A stretch of DNA of 64,000 bases from NCBI RefSeq assembly GCF_007991615.1, contig NZ_BJYR01000018.1, positions 124,001 to 188,000 of the forward strand, written 5' to 3'. Under the pieces are notes generated by a model, which was given only the letters and a program-made list of their open reading frames with translations, ran no database searches and was not told the origin of the DNA. Made by a program: the position numbers and the translations under genes. Positions 8,439 to 16,764 of this stretch are shown piece after piece. This DNA comes from Novosphingobium sediminis. GTDB lineage: Bacteria; Pseudomonadota; Alphaproteobacteria; Sphingomonadales; Sphingomonadaceae. How positions within the stretch are numbered: position 1 is the first letter of the stretch; each line of letters starts with the position of its first letter.

Positions 8439-9191
8439 ATGACCCGCTACGCGCTCACCCTGGAATATGATGGCCGGCCCTACATGGGCTTCCAGCGGCA
8501 GGCGCATGGCCCGTCCGTCCAGCAGGCGTTCGAGGAAGCGGCCGAGACCGTCGTCGGACACCCCGTCACGCTCCATTCCGCCGGACGCACCGATACCGGC
8601 GTCCATGCGCGGGCGATGCGCGCGCATTTCGATAGCGAGAAGACGCTGCCGCCGTTCCGCATGGGCGAGGCGCTGAATGCGCGGCTGCGGCTGGCGGAGC
8701 AGGCGGTGGCGGTGCTCGATTGCGTGGAAGTCAGCGAGGACTGGCATGCGCGCTTCACCTGCCTTGGACGCTCCTACGAATACGTCATCGCCAACCGCCG
8801 CGCCCCGCTGGTGCTGGAGGCCGGGCGTGCCTGGCGCATCGCGCAGGATCTGGACGCAGGCGCCATGCACGAGGCGGCGCAAGTCCTTGTCGGCAGGCAT
8901 GATTTCACCACTTTCCGTTCGGCCCAGTGCCAGTCGGCCAGCCCGGTGAAAACGCTGCGCCATCTTTCCGTGCGGCGCGAGGGCGATCATGTGATCGTCG
9001 CGGCGGAGGCCCGCAGTTTCCTCCACCATCAGGTGCGCTCGATGGTCGGCTGCCTCGCGCTTGTGGGGGAGGGGCGCTGGACCGCCGCCGACATGCGCGA
9101 TGCGCTCGAGGCCGCTGACCGGCGGCGGCTGGGTCATAATGCGCCGCCCGATGGGCTCTATTTCATGGGCGCGCTTTACCCCGGCGAATGA
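8439..9191 (+). CDS. truA: tRNA pseudouridine(38-40) synthase TruA
   Basis: A 250-residue pseudouridine synthase that modifies the anticodon arm of tRNAs. The catalytic aspartate is Asp52 in [11 protein letters not shown]. Other family segments are [14 protein letters not shown] at the N-terminus, [20 protein letters not shown] and [14 protein letters not shown] at 8439 gives the expected start [12 protein letters not shown]; the frame extends upstream through a repeat that is not coding. It is 127 bases after fmt and may be cotranscribed. Confidence 0.95.
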   Translation: MTRYALTLEYDGRPYMGFQRQAHGPSVQQAFEEAAETVVGHPVTLHSAGRTDTGVHARAMRAHFDSEKTLPPFRMGEALNARLRLAEQAVAVLDCVEVSEDWHARFTCLGRSYEYVIANRRAPLVLEAGRAWRIAQDLDAGAMHEAAQVLVGRHDFTTFRSAQCQSASPVKTLRHLSVRREGDHVIVAAEARSFLHHQVRSMVGCLALVGEGRWTAADMRDALEAADRRRLGHNAPPDGLYFMGALYPGE

Positions 9192-9259
9192 GCCGCTAGG
9201 TTGCGCTTTGAAACTCGCGTCGGAGCCAATCCGGCGCGGCAACCATTCGGGAGACAAAC

Positions 9260-10372
9260 ATGGCATTCACCGGCAAGCAGCTCACCACCCGACTCGACGC
9301 AGACGGCACGCTCACCGTCCAGATCGTGCCCAAGACGTGGGATGCGCCCACCGGCAGCCAGGTCCTCGTGCAGGTCGAGGCGACGCCGATCAACCCTTCG
9401 GATCTTGGCCTGCTGTTCGCCTCTGCCGATACCGCCAACGCCGAATATACCCCCGGCAAGGTCGTCGCGAAGATGCCGGAAAACGCCACCCGTGCGATGA
9501 CCGCGCGCCATGGGCTTGACATGCCGGCGGGCAACGAAGCCGCCGGGATCGTGGTCGCAGCGGGTGATAGCCCTGCCGCGCAGGCGCTGATCGGCAAGCG
9601 CGTCGCCTGTGTGCCGGGCACCGCCTATGCCAGCTACGCTTATGCCGAGGCGGGCATGTGCCTGCCGGTGGACGAGGGCGTGAGCGCCGCGCAGGCCGCC
9701 TCCAGCTTCGTCAACCCGATGACCGCGCTGGGCTTTGTCGAGACGATGCGGATGGAAGGCTTCACCGGCCTCGTCCACGCCGCTGCTGCTTCCAACCTTG
9801 GCCAGATGCTCGTGCGCATCTGTCAGGAAGACAACGTTCCGCTCGTCAACATCGTGCGCAGCGAAGAACAGGTTGCGCTGCTCAAGGGCCTCGGCGCAAC
9901 GCATGTGCTCAACATGACCGCGCCCGGCTTCAACGCCGCGCTCACCGATGCGATCCATGAAACCGGCGCGATGCTCGGCTTCGATCCGATCGGCGGCGGC
10001 ACACTGGCGGGGCAGATCCTCGCGGCGATGGAATCTTCCGCCAGCCGCGGTGCAGCGTTCAGCCGCTATGGCTCGTCGGTGGCCAAGAAGGTTTATATCT
10101 ACGGCGCGCTCGATCTGGGGCCGACGATCCTCAACCGCGCCTTTGGGCTTACCTGGGATCTCGGCGGATGGCTGCTCACGCCGTTCATGGCGAAGGCCGG
10201 CATGGAAACGGTGGGACGGATGCGCGCCCGCGTCGCGCGCGATCTCACCACCACGTTCGCCAGCCACTACAAGGCCGAAGTCAGCCTTGAGGGCATGCTC
10301 GATCAGGCTGCGGTGGCGGAATACAATGCGCGGCGCACTGGCGAGAAGTATCTCGTGGTGCCGACTGCCTGA
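9260..10372 (+). CDS. Zinc-independent quinone oxidoreductase-like MDR enzyme
   Basis: A 370-residue medium-chain dehydrogenase/reductase. The N-terminal GroES-like fold contains VLVQVEATPINPSDLGLL, the usual opening of quinone reductase-type members. The Rossmann part contains LVHAAAASNLGQMLVRICQ in place of the common G-x-x-x-x-x-G-x-x-A/G pattern, followed by NIVRSEEQVALLKGLGATHVLN. The Cys/His zinc ligands of alcohol dehydrogenases are absent, consistent with an NAD(P)H-dependent reductase. The substrate is unknown. It has its own GGGAGACAAAC ribosome-site region at 9250-9259 and ends at a terminator shared with convergent cobS. Confidence 0.8.
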   Translation: MAFTGKQLTTRLDADGTLTVQIVPKTWDAPTGSQVLVQVEATPINPSDLGLLFASADTANAEYTPGKVVAKMPENATRAMTARHGLDMPAGNEAAGIVVAAGDSPAAQALIGKRVACVPGTAYASYAYAEAGMCLPVDEGVSAAQAASSFVNPMTALGFVETMRMEGFTGLVHAAAASNLGQMLVRICQEDNVPLVNIVRSEEQVALLKGLGATHVLNMTAPGFNAALTDAIHETGAMLGFDPIGGGTLAGQILAAMESSASRGAAFSRYGSSVAKKVYIYGALDLGPTILNRAFGLTWDLGGWLLTPFMAKAGMETVGRMRARVARDLTTTFASHYKAEVSLEGMLDQAAVAEYNARRTGEKYLVVPTA

Positions 10373-10374
10373 CG

Positions 10375-10409
10375 AAAAAAAGGGGGCGCCTTGCCGGGCG
10401 CCCCTTTCT
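10375..10409. terminator. Bidirectional rho-independent terminator
   Basis: A GC-rich stem (GGGGCGCC 10383-10390 with GGCGCCCC 10397-10404) has an A-tract on its left and TTTCTT on its right. It lies in the 43-base gap between the convergent MDR gene and cobS, so it can end transcripts from both. Confidence 0.85.
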
Positions 10410-10415
10410 TGATTC

Positions 10416-11408
10416 TCAGACCTTCCCGACGACGCTTTCGGGCAGATCCTTGCCGAACACGCGCTGGTAATATTCGGCCACCAGCACGCGTTCCGTCTCG
10501 TCGCACTTGTTGAGGAACGAGAGGCGGAAGGCAAAGCCGGTATCGCCGAAGATGCCGGTGTTCTGCGCCCAGCTGATCACCGTGCGCGGGCTCATCACGG
10601 TCGAGATATCGCCGGCGATGAAGCCCTTGCGGGTAAGGTCGGCCACGCGGACCATGTCCGCCGCCGTCTTCGCATCGAGGCCCGGCACCTTCTTCGTCAC
10701 GACGTCGATCTCGGTCGCAGCGGGGAGGTAGTTCAGCGCCACGACGATGTTCCAGCGGTCCATCTGGCCCTGGTTGATCGCCTGCGTGCCGTGATAGAGC
10801 CCGCTCGTGTCGCCCAGACCCACCGTGTTCGCCGTGGCGAAGAGGCGGAAGTTGGGGTTCGGGCGGATCACGCGGTTCTGGTCGAGCAGCGTCAGCTTGC
10901 CTTCGGTTTCCAGCACGCGCTGGATCACGAACATCACGTCGGGGCGGCCCGCGTCGTATTCGTCGAACACCAGCGCCGTCGGCGTCTGCAGCGCCCAAGG
11001 CAGCAGACCTTCGCGGAATTCAGTCACCTGCAGGCCGTCGCGCAGCACGATCGCGTCGCGGCCGATGAGGTCGATGCGGCTGATGTGCGCATCGAGGTTG
11101 ATGCGGATGCACGGCCACTTGAGGCGCGCAGCCACCTGCTCGATGTGCGTCGACTTGCCGGTGCCGTGATAGCCCTGCACCATCACGCGGCGGTTGTGGG
11201 CAAAACCCGCCAGAATCGCCAGCGTGGTATCCGGATCGAACACATAGTTCGGATCGAGATCCGGCACGCGCTCGTCGGCCACCGAGAAGGCCGGAACGGT
11301 CATGTCGATGGGAATGCCGAAGGTCTCCCGCACGCTCAGCGTGGTATCGGGGGCGGCAAGGACGGTGGTGGCGCGGGTATCGGCCTGCAGGTTTGGGATA
11401 TCGGTCAT
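10416..11408 (-). CDS. cobS: AAA+ ATPase, CobS subunit of aerobic cobaltochelatase
   Basis: A 330-residue AAA+ protein. CobS forms rings with CobT and drives cobalt insertion by CobN into hydrogenobyrinate diamide. Walker A is GYHGTGKST (residues 79-87), Walker B is ALVFDEYDA, and a sensor-1 segment [11 protein letters not shown] is present. The N-terminal stretch ([21 protein letters not shown]) matches the CobS substrate region. No cobT or cobN is adjacent: the downstream side meets a convergent gene and the upstream side a divergent GST. It could serve another VWA-type partner, but CobS is by far the best match. Confidence 0.88.
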   Translation of the reverse strand: MTDIPNLQADTRATTVLAAPDTTLSVRETFGIPIDMTVPAFSVADERVPDLDPNYVFDPDTTLAILAGFAHNRRVMVQGYHGTGKSTHIEQVAARLKWPCIRINLDAHISRIDLIGRDAIVLRDGLQVTEFREGLLPWALQTPTALVFDEYDAGRPDVMFVIQRVLETEGKLTLLDQNRVIRPNPNFRLFATANTVGLGDTSGLYHGTQAINQGQMDRWNIVVALNYLPAATEIDVVTKKVPGLDAKTAADMVRVADLTRKGFIAGDISTVMSPRTVISWAQNTGIFGDTGFAFRLSFLNKCDETERVLVAEYYQRVFGKDLPESVVGKV

Positions 11409-11485
11409 CGCCTCATCGCCTATACGGGCCAGCCAAAGCCTGCAATAATCTTTGCGTGCTGACTCGACCGCGGGAGGCGGATGCT

Positions 11486-12145
11486 ATGAAATTGTATGGG
11501 GGATTGCTGTCACCCTTTGTCCGCAAGGTTGCGGTGGTTCTGGGCGAAAAGGGCGTGGACTACACCCCTGCGCGCGGCGGCCCGGGCAGCACGGACCCGG
11601 AGTTCCTTGCCGCCAGCCCCTTCGCCAAGATTCCCGCCATCGACGACGAGGGCTTCACGCTCGCCGATTCGTCGGCAATCGTGCACTATCTTGAAGCGAA
11701 GTACCCCGATCCGGCGCTGATCCCGGCAGACCCCAAGTCCTGCGGCATGGCGGTATGGTTCGATGAGTTCGGCGATACGATCTTTGCCGCCTCGGGCCTC
11801 AAGATCCTGTTCAACCGCGTGGTCGGCCCGCGCCTCCTCGGCAAGCCGGGGAACGAAGCGCTTGCCCTTGAGGGCGAAGCCGAACTGCCGCGCATTTTCG
11901 ACTACATCGAGAGCGTTGTGCCGGATGATGGCTGGCTGGTCGAAGGCGGTTTCTCGATCGCCGACATCACCATCGCCTCAATGCTGTGCACGCTGACTTA
12001 CGTCGGCCATGGCCCGAATTCACATTCCTATCCGAGGACGGCTGCCTGGCATGCCCGCGTTACCGCGCGCCCATCGTGGCAGGCGGTCGCGGTCAAGGAA
12101 GCGTCACTGATGCAGCGCATATTGCCGGATCTCGCCACCGCCTGA
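11486..12145 (+). CDS. Glutathione S-transferase family protein (first of three)
   Basis: A 219-residue cytoplasmic GST. The thioredoxin-like N-terminal domain starts MKLYGGLLSPFVRKV, with a Ser/Pro catalytic-loop pattern, then FAKIPAIDDEG (cis-Pro) and LADSSAIVHYLEAKYP (glutathione gamma-glutamyl site). The helical C-terminal domain carries FSIADITIASML, the usual N-capping motif. ATG at 11486 has GGGAGG upstream. The gene begins a five-gene run with VOC and GST partners and is divergent from cobS. The substrate cannot be read from sequence. Confidence 0.88.
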   Translation: MKLYGGLLSPFVRKVAVVLGEKGVDYTPARGGPGSTDPEFLAASPFAKIPAIDDEGFTLADSSAIVHYLEAKYPDPALIPADPKSCGMAVWFDEFGDTIFAASGLKILFNRVVGPRLLGKPGNEALALEGEAELPRIFDYIESVVPDDGWLVEGGFSIADITIASMLCTLTYVGHGPNSHSYPRTAAWHARVTARPSWQAVAVKEASLMQRILPDLATA

Positions 12146-12167
12146 ACCCAAGCGAAGGAAGCACGCC

Positions 12168-12971
12168 ATGGCCACTCGTCGGAACGTTCCCTTTGTCTGG
12201 TATGAACTGATGACCACCGATCTCGACGGGGCGAAGGCATTCTACGATGCCGTCGTCGGCTGGCGGATCGATGGCCCGGGCGAGCAACCGGGGGACGATT
12301 TCTACCGAATGATCATGCGCGCCGATGGCGGTGCCACGGGCGGGGCACTCCACCTTTCGCCAGACATGATCGCACAAGGCGCGCATCCGGCTTGGGTGCC
12401 CTATCTCTACGCCGCGGATATCGACGCGAAATGCGCCGAGATACTGGCCGATGGCGGCCATCAGCTTTCCGGGCGCATGGACATCGGCGAGGGCAGCTTC
12501 GCCATGGTGACCGATCCGCAGGGCATGCCGTTCTATCTCATGCAGCCCAACCCGCCCGAGGACCGGCCCGATGCAGGCAGCACATCCTATGATCGGACCA
12601 CGCCCCAGCACGTCTCGTGGAACGAACTCGTGACCCCCGATCTCGGCGCGGCCAAGGACTTCTACGCACGCCACTTCGGCTTCGAATTCAACCGCACGAT
12701 GCCGATGGGCGAACTCGGTGATTATTGCTTCATCGATTTCAGCGGCATCGACATCGGTGCGGCCATGCAGGCGCCGCCAGACTGGCCGCGCAAGGGTTGG
12801 ATCTTGTACATCCGCGTTGCAGATATCGACCACGCCGCCGCCGCCGTAACCAGCGGCGGCGGGCAGATCCTGAGCGGGCCGCACGAAGTGCCGGGCGGAG
12901 ACAGGACGCTGACCGGAACCGATCCGCAAGGCGCGAGTTTTGCCCTTGTCGGCGCCAGAGGAGCAGCCTGA
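12168..12971 (+). CDS. Two-domain VOC (glyoxalase/extradiol dioxygenase fold) protein
   Basis: A 267-residue protein with two tandem VOC domains. Both open with the same signature: FVWYELMTTDLDGAKAFYDAVVGW at residue 5 and VSWNELVTPDLGAAKDFYARHFGF at about 147. Each ends with a DPQG(M/A)xF strand. VOC proteins use a metal in the cleft for isomerase, lyase or dioxygenase chemistry, or bind small molecules such as antibiotics. It is 22 bases after the first GST, has AAGGAAG as ribosome site, and its stop overlaps the next start (TGATG), which points to joint action with the GSTs. Confidence 0.85.
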   Translation: MATRRNVPFVWYELMTTDLDGAKAFYDAVVGWRIDGPGEQPGDDFYRMIMRADGGATGGALHLSPDMIAQGAHPAWVPYLYAADIDAKCAEILADGGHQLSGRMDIGEGSFAMVTDPQGMPFYLMQPNPPEDRPDAGSTSYDRTTPQHVSWNELVTPDLGAAKDFYARHFGFEFNRTMPMGELGDYCFIDFSGIDIGAAMQAPPDWPRKGWILYIRVADIDHAAAAVTSGGGQILSGPHEVPGGDRTLTGTDPQGASFALVGARGAA

Positions 12972-13597
12972 TGGCAGACTACACCTTCTTCACCGTCCCC
13001 ATGTCGCGCGGCCAGATCGCCCGCTGGGCGCTGCATGAGGCCGGTGCGGATTACGAGCATGTGCTGGTCGATTGGGCCAACCGTCCGCCCGAACTCGTCG
13101 GCGCCAATCCGATGAACAAGGTGCCGGTGCTGATCCACCATGCGCCAGAGGGGGGCCGGGTCATCACCGAATGCGCGGGCATCTGCGCATATCTTGCCGA
13201 TGTGCACCCGGCGGCGGGCCTGCTTCCCCAAGATGCCGAGAAGGCTGACTACTACCGTTGGCTGTTCTTCGCGGCCGGTCCGCTCGAACAGGCGGTCATC
13301 AGCCGAGCGATGGGCTGGGTCGTGCCCGATGGCAAATCGGGAATGGCGGGCTTCGGCACCTACGAGCGCACCATCGAGGTCATGGACGGCCTGCTGTCGA
13401 GCCGCGACTGGGTCTGCGGCGCGCGCTTCACGATGGCGGACGTCTATGTCGGCAGCCAGATCGACTGGGGACTCAATTTCGGCTCGATCCCGCCGCTGCC
13501 CTCGTTTGCCGCCTATGCCGAACGCATCCGCACCCGCGCGGGATACCAGTCCGCCAAGGCGGTCGACCGCGATCTGATCAGGGCCGCGAAGGGGTGA
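12971..13597 (+). CDS. Glutathione S-transferase family protein (second of three)
   Basis: A 208-residue GST starting MADYTFFTVPMSRGQIARW, with NPMNKVPVLIHH providing the cis-proline loop and FTMADVYVGSQIDW the C-domain capping box. Where most GSTs have Glu-Ser to bind the gamma-glutamyl group, this one reads TECAGICAYLAD, so cysteine replaces the serine. ATG at 12971 is chosen because it overlaps the VOC stop and gives a normal N-terminus; upstream codons in frame belong to the VOC gene region. It ends in a GTGA overlap with the next gene. Confidence 0.87.
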   Translation: MADYTFFTVPMSRGQIARWALHEAGADYEHVLVDWANRPPELVGANPMNKVPVLIHHAPEGGRVITECAGICAYLADVHPAAGLLPQDAEKADYYRWLFFAAGPLEQAVISRAMGWVVPDGKSGMAGFGTYERTIEVMDGLLSSRDWVCGARFTMADVYVGSQIDWGLNFGSIPPLPSFAAYAERIRTRAGYQSAKAVDRDLIRAAKG

Positions 13598-14076
13598 CGG
13601 ACGCCGTCCTCTGTCTGTGGTACGAAGGCGCGGCAGAGGAAGCCGCCGCGTTCTACGCTGGCACCTTCCCGGACAGCCGCATCACCGCCGTGCACCGCGC
13701 GCCGGGGGACTATCCGGACGGCAAGCAGGGCGATGTCCTCACTGTCGAATTCACCGTGCTCGGCTTTCGCTGCATCGGCCTCAACGGCGGGCCCTATTTC
13801 AAGCACAGCGAGGCCTTTTCGATTCAGGTGCCGACCGACTCGCAGGAAGAGACCGACCGGCTGTGGAACGCCATCGTCGCGAACGGCGGCAGCGAAAGCC
13901 GCTGCGGCTGGTGCAAGGACAAATGGGGCCTCTCGTGGCAGATCACCCCGCGCGCGCTCACCCGCGGCATGGCCGATCCGGACCCCGCCGCCCGCAAGCG
14001 CGTGTTCGAGGCGATGATGACCATGGGCAAGATCGATATCGCCGCGATCGACGCGGCGCGTGCAGGAGCAGGCTGA
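13594..14076 (+). CDS. PhnB-like single-domain VOC protein
   Basis: A 160-residue protein of the PhnB / 3-demethylubiquinone methyltransferase-like VOC subgroup. Typical features are LCLWYEGAAEEAAAFYAGTFPDS at the start, then a FTVLGFRCIGLNGGPYFKHSEAFSIQV core and WGLSWQITPRAL. The GTG start at 13594 overlaps the preceding stop (GTGA) and leaves a complete first beta strand, so it is preferred to longer readings. Members mostly lack a demonstrated enzyme activity; the operon suggests a role alongside the GSTs. Confidence 0.83.
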   Translation: MTDAVLCLWYEGAAEEAAAFYAGTFPDSRITAVHRAPGDYPDGKQGDVLTVEFTVLGFRCIGLNGGPYFKHSEAFSIQVPTDSQEETDRLWNAIVANGGSESRCGWCKDKWGLSWQITPRALTRGMADPDPAARKRVFEAMMTMGKIDIAAIDAARAGAG

Positions 14077-14723
14077 TGCTTGAGCTCTATGGCCATCCCT
14101 TTTCGTCCTATACGTGGAAGGCGCTGATCGCGCTCCATGCCGGCGAAACGCCGTTCATCTTCCGGATGCTCGGCCCGGATCAGCCGGAAAACGGCGCGCG
14201 CGTCGCCGCCGCCAGCCCGCTCGGCAAGTTTCCGCTGCTGGTCGATGGCGATACCGAGGTGTTCGAGGCAACCTCGATCATCGAACATCTGTGGCTGAAC
14301 CATTCTGGCGCGGCGCGGTTGCTTCCGGTTGATCCGGTGGCAGCGGCCAAGGTCCGCATGATCGACCGTGTGTTCGACAACTACGTGATGGGTCCGATGC
14401 AGGCCGCCGTCGCCGAACATTTGCGCGGCGGAGGCAAGGATCAGGCGCGCATCGACGAGGCATGCAGCCAGTTGGAGCGGGCCTATGGCTGGCTGGAGGG
14501 CTGGCTTGAGCACTACGTGCCGAGTACCACGATCAGCCTGATCGAATGTGCTGCGGCACCGGCGTTGTTCTACGCCGATTGGATCGTGCCGATCCCAACC
14601 TCATGTCCGCGTCTGGCCGCTTATCGCGCGCACCTGCTTGCGTTGCCCGCCGTGGTCCGCTGCGTCGAGGATGCGCGCCCCTACCGCGGTTTTTTCCCAC
14701 CCGGCGCGCCGGACCGGGACTGA
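14076..14723 (+). CDS. Glutathione S-transferase family protein (third of three)
   Basis: A 215-residue GST starting MLELYGHPFSSYTWKALIAL, with SPLGKFPLLVDGD (cis-Pro) and EATSIIEHLW (glutathione-binding Ser region). The C-terminal helical domain contains TISLIECAAAPALFYADW. It has diverged from the other two GSTs. The ATG overlaps the stop of the PhnB-like gene by one base. It is the last gene of the operon, and the convergent DUF885 gene ends 33 bases later. Confidence 0.86.
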   Translation: MLELYGHPFSSYTWKALIALHAGETPFIFRMLGPDQPENGARVAAASPLGKFPLLVDGDTEVFEATSIIEHLWLNHSGAARLLPVDPVAAAKVRMIDRVFDNYVMGPMQAAVAEHLRGGGKDQARIDEACSQLERAYGWLEGWLEHYVPSTTISLIECAAAPALFYADWIVPIPTSCPRLAAYRAHLLALPAVVRCVEDARPYRGFFPPGAPDRD

Positions 14724-14755
14724 AACCTCCGGCCCGGTAGCTCTGCGCCGTTCGT

Positions 14756-16615
14756 TCAGCCGCCCCTCTTCGACGCGATATACTGGTCGATGTTTGCCGC
14801 CAGCACATCGAGCGGCACGTTACCGCCCTCGACCACGGCATTGTCGTAATCCCGCAGATCATAGGCCTTGCCCAGCGCTGCCTGTGCCCGCGCGCGCTGG
14901 CGCAGGATCTCGCTGCGCCCGATGAAGTAGCCGCAGGCCTGCCCCGGCCAGCTGCAATAGCGCTCGACTTCGCTGGTTACTTCGTCGCGGCCCGAACCGT
15001 TGGTACTGGCGAACCAGTCGATCGCCTGCTCGCGGCTCCATTCGCGGGCGTGGAGGCCGGTATCGACCACCAGGCGGCAGGCACGGAAGGCGATGGACTG
15101 GAGGTAGCCCAGCTTGCCGACGGGATCGTCGTCATAGGCACCAAGCTCGTCGCCCAGCGTCTCCGAATAGAGCGCCCAGCCTTCCGAATAGGCGTTGAAC
15201 GCCAGCATCGCGCGAATCGTCGGCAGTTGGTTGGAATACTCGCCCTGCCAAACGTGGCCGGGAATTGCCTCGTGGTGGACCAGCGTCGGCAGGCTGTAGG
15301 TGCTGTGCAGCCGCGTGGTGCCGAGATTGATCCACATCTTGCCGGGGATCGTTCCGTCGATCGAGCCGGGACCGCCATAAGCGCCCGGAGCGCCCGGCTC
15401 TTCCGCCAGAGGCAAGCGGCGCACTTCGACATTGCCGCGCACCAGCTTGGAAAACGCGCGCGGCATCTGCGCGCGGATATAGGTCAGGCGCTTCTGGATG
15501 AAGGCGATGATCTGCGCGCGGCCTTCGTCGTTGTCGGGGAACTGGAAGCGCGGGTCCTTGCCCAGCGCAGTCATCCGTTCGCCCACCGTGCCGCTGGTAT
15601 AGCCCAGTTTCCGAAGGATCGGGTCCATCCGCCCCTGCAGCTCGGCCAGCGATTCGAGGCCAAGCTTGTGGATTTCGTCGGGCGTCATCCGCGTCGTCGT
15701 ACTGGCGCGCAGGGCCCAGGCGTAGAACGCATCGCCGCCGGGCCGCGTGTGCATCCCTGCATCGCGAACCGCCTTGCTGCGCTGCGCGATCAGTTCGGCA
15801 AGCTGCCGCTCGAGCGTCGGCGCGACCTGCTTGGTGACGATCTCCCGCGCGCGGGCGCCCCAATCGCCCGCGATGCCCTTCTCGCGCGTGCGCCTCTCGA
15901 TCGATTCGACGAGGCCGCCGCCCGACCCCATCGCCGAAAGGCTCGCGCCCATCTGCTTGATCGCCTTTTCGAGCAGGAACGAAGGCGCAATCACCCCTTG
16001 CGCCGCCGTCGCCTTGAGCCGAGCAGTCTCGCCTTCCAGCACTGCCGGGAACTGCGCGAGCCTTGCCAGATAGGCTTCCGCATCCGCGCTCGTATTGATC
16101 GGGTGATCCGAATCGAGGAAGCGCGGCGTGTCGATGTAGGCGCCGACGTTCTGGATCACGACGTATGGCGTGTTGCGCCAGCCGCCGACCGACACGTCGC
16201 CATAGGGCAGCGCGAAACCATCAAGCGCGGTGCGATAGGCGCTCTTCACCACGGCGAGGCTCGTGCGGGTCGCGTGATCCAGACCGGCATCCGGCATGGC
16301 CTCGATCCGCGCCAGGTCCGCGCGCACCAGCGCGGCCACGGCGGCCTGCCCCGCTTCCGTGCGATCATCCAGCCTGCCACGCAGTGCGGCATGCGCACCG
16401 GTATCGATGCCCAGCGAGGTCGCGGTTTCGGGCTTCAGCGTCAGCAGTCGCCAGGCGGCATCGTCCAGTAGCGCTGCGGCGGGGGAGGGAGATGCCGCCG
16501 TTTGCGCCTGCGCGGGCAGCGCGGCGGCGGCGACGCCCGCGGCAAGGCCGGCAATGGCCTCGCGGCGGGTGAGAGCGGCGGAAACGGCGGGCGTGTCAGA
16601 GGCTTGCTGAGTCAT
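14756..16615 (-). CDS. DUF885 family metallopeptidase-like protein, Tat-exported
   Basis: A 619-residue DUF885 protein. The N-terminus has a twin-arginine signal: LTRREAIAGLAAGVAAAALPAQAQ (about residues 14-37), predicting folded export to the periplasm. The zinc-binding HEAIPGH motif in LVHHEAIPGHVWQ and the later SEGWALYSE segment resemble the gluzincin arrangement, so a peptidase/carboxypeptidase-like activity is likely but unproven for the family. ATG at 16615 is preferred because it puts the Tat motif at a normal distance. It is divergent from the acyltransferase gene, 149 bases away. Confidence 0.85.
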   Translation of the reverse strand: MTQQASDTPAVSAALTRREAIAGLAAGVAAAALPAQAQTAASPSPAAALLDDAAWRLLTLKPETATSLGIDTGAHAALRGRLDDRTEAGQAAVAALVRADLARIEAMPDAGLDHATRTSLAVVKSAYRTALDGFALPYGDVSVGGWRNTPYVVIQNVGAYIDTPRFLDSDHPINTSADAEAYLARLAQFPAVLEGETARLKATAAQGVIAPSFLLEKAIKQMGASLSAMGSGGGLVESIERRTREKGIAGDWGARAREIVTKQVAPTLERQLAELIAQRSKAVRDAGMHTRPGGDAFYAWALRASTTTRMTPDEIHKLGLESLAELQGRMDPILRKLGYTSGTVGERMTALGKDPRFQFPDNDEGRAQIIAFIQKRLTYIRAQMPRAFSKLVRGNVEVRRLPLAEEPGAPGAYGGPGSIDGTIPGKMWINLGTTRLHSTYSLPTLVHHEAIPGHVWQGEYSNQLPTIRAMLAFNAYSEGWALYSETLGDELGAYDDDPVGKLGYLQSIAFRACRLVVDTGLHAREWSREQAIDWFASTNGSGRDEVTSEVERYCSWPGQACGYFIGRSEILRQRARAQAALGKAYDLRDYDNAVVEGGNVPLDVLAANIDQYIASKRGG

Positions 16616-16764
16616 GCCGCGAACCCTGCGCCAGCCGCTGCGCGCTGTCAAAGCGCGGCTGTGGATCGCCTTGCCGCGTGGATTGATTCGGAAATGGAGC
16701 AACCGCGCGTGGACTTGCCGGGCCTTCTTGCGCCTCACGGTGCGAACCAAGGAGAACCCTGCCG

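Noticed and set aside
10416..11408. CobS-like protein as MoxR-type ATPase
   Set aside because: The N-terminal region and Walker/sensor segments match CobS better than MoxR, and no VWA gene adjoins.
13258..14723. Extended upstream readings of the PhnB-like and third GST genes
   Set aside because: The extensions are out-of-frame translations of the preceding GST/VOC genes; the overlapping start codons give normal proteins.
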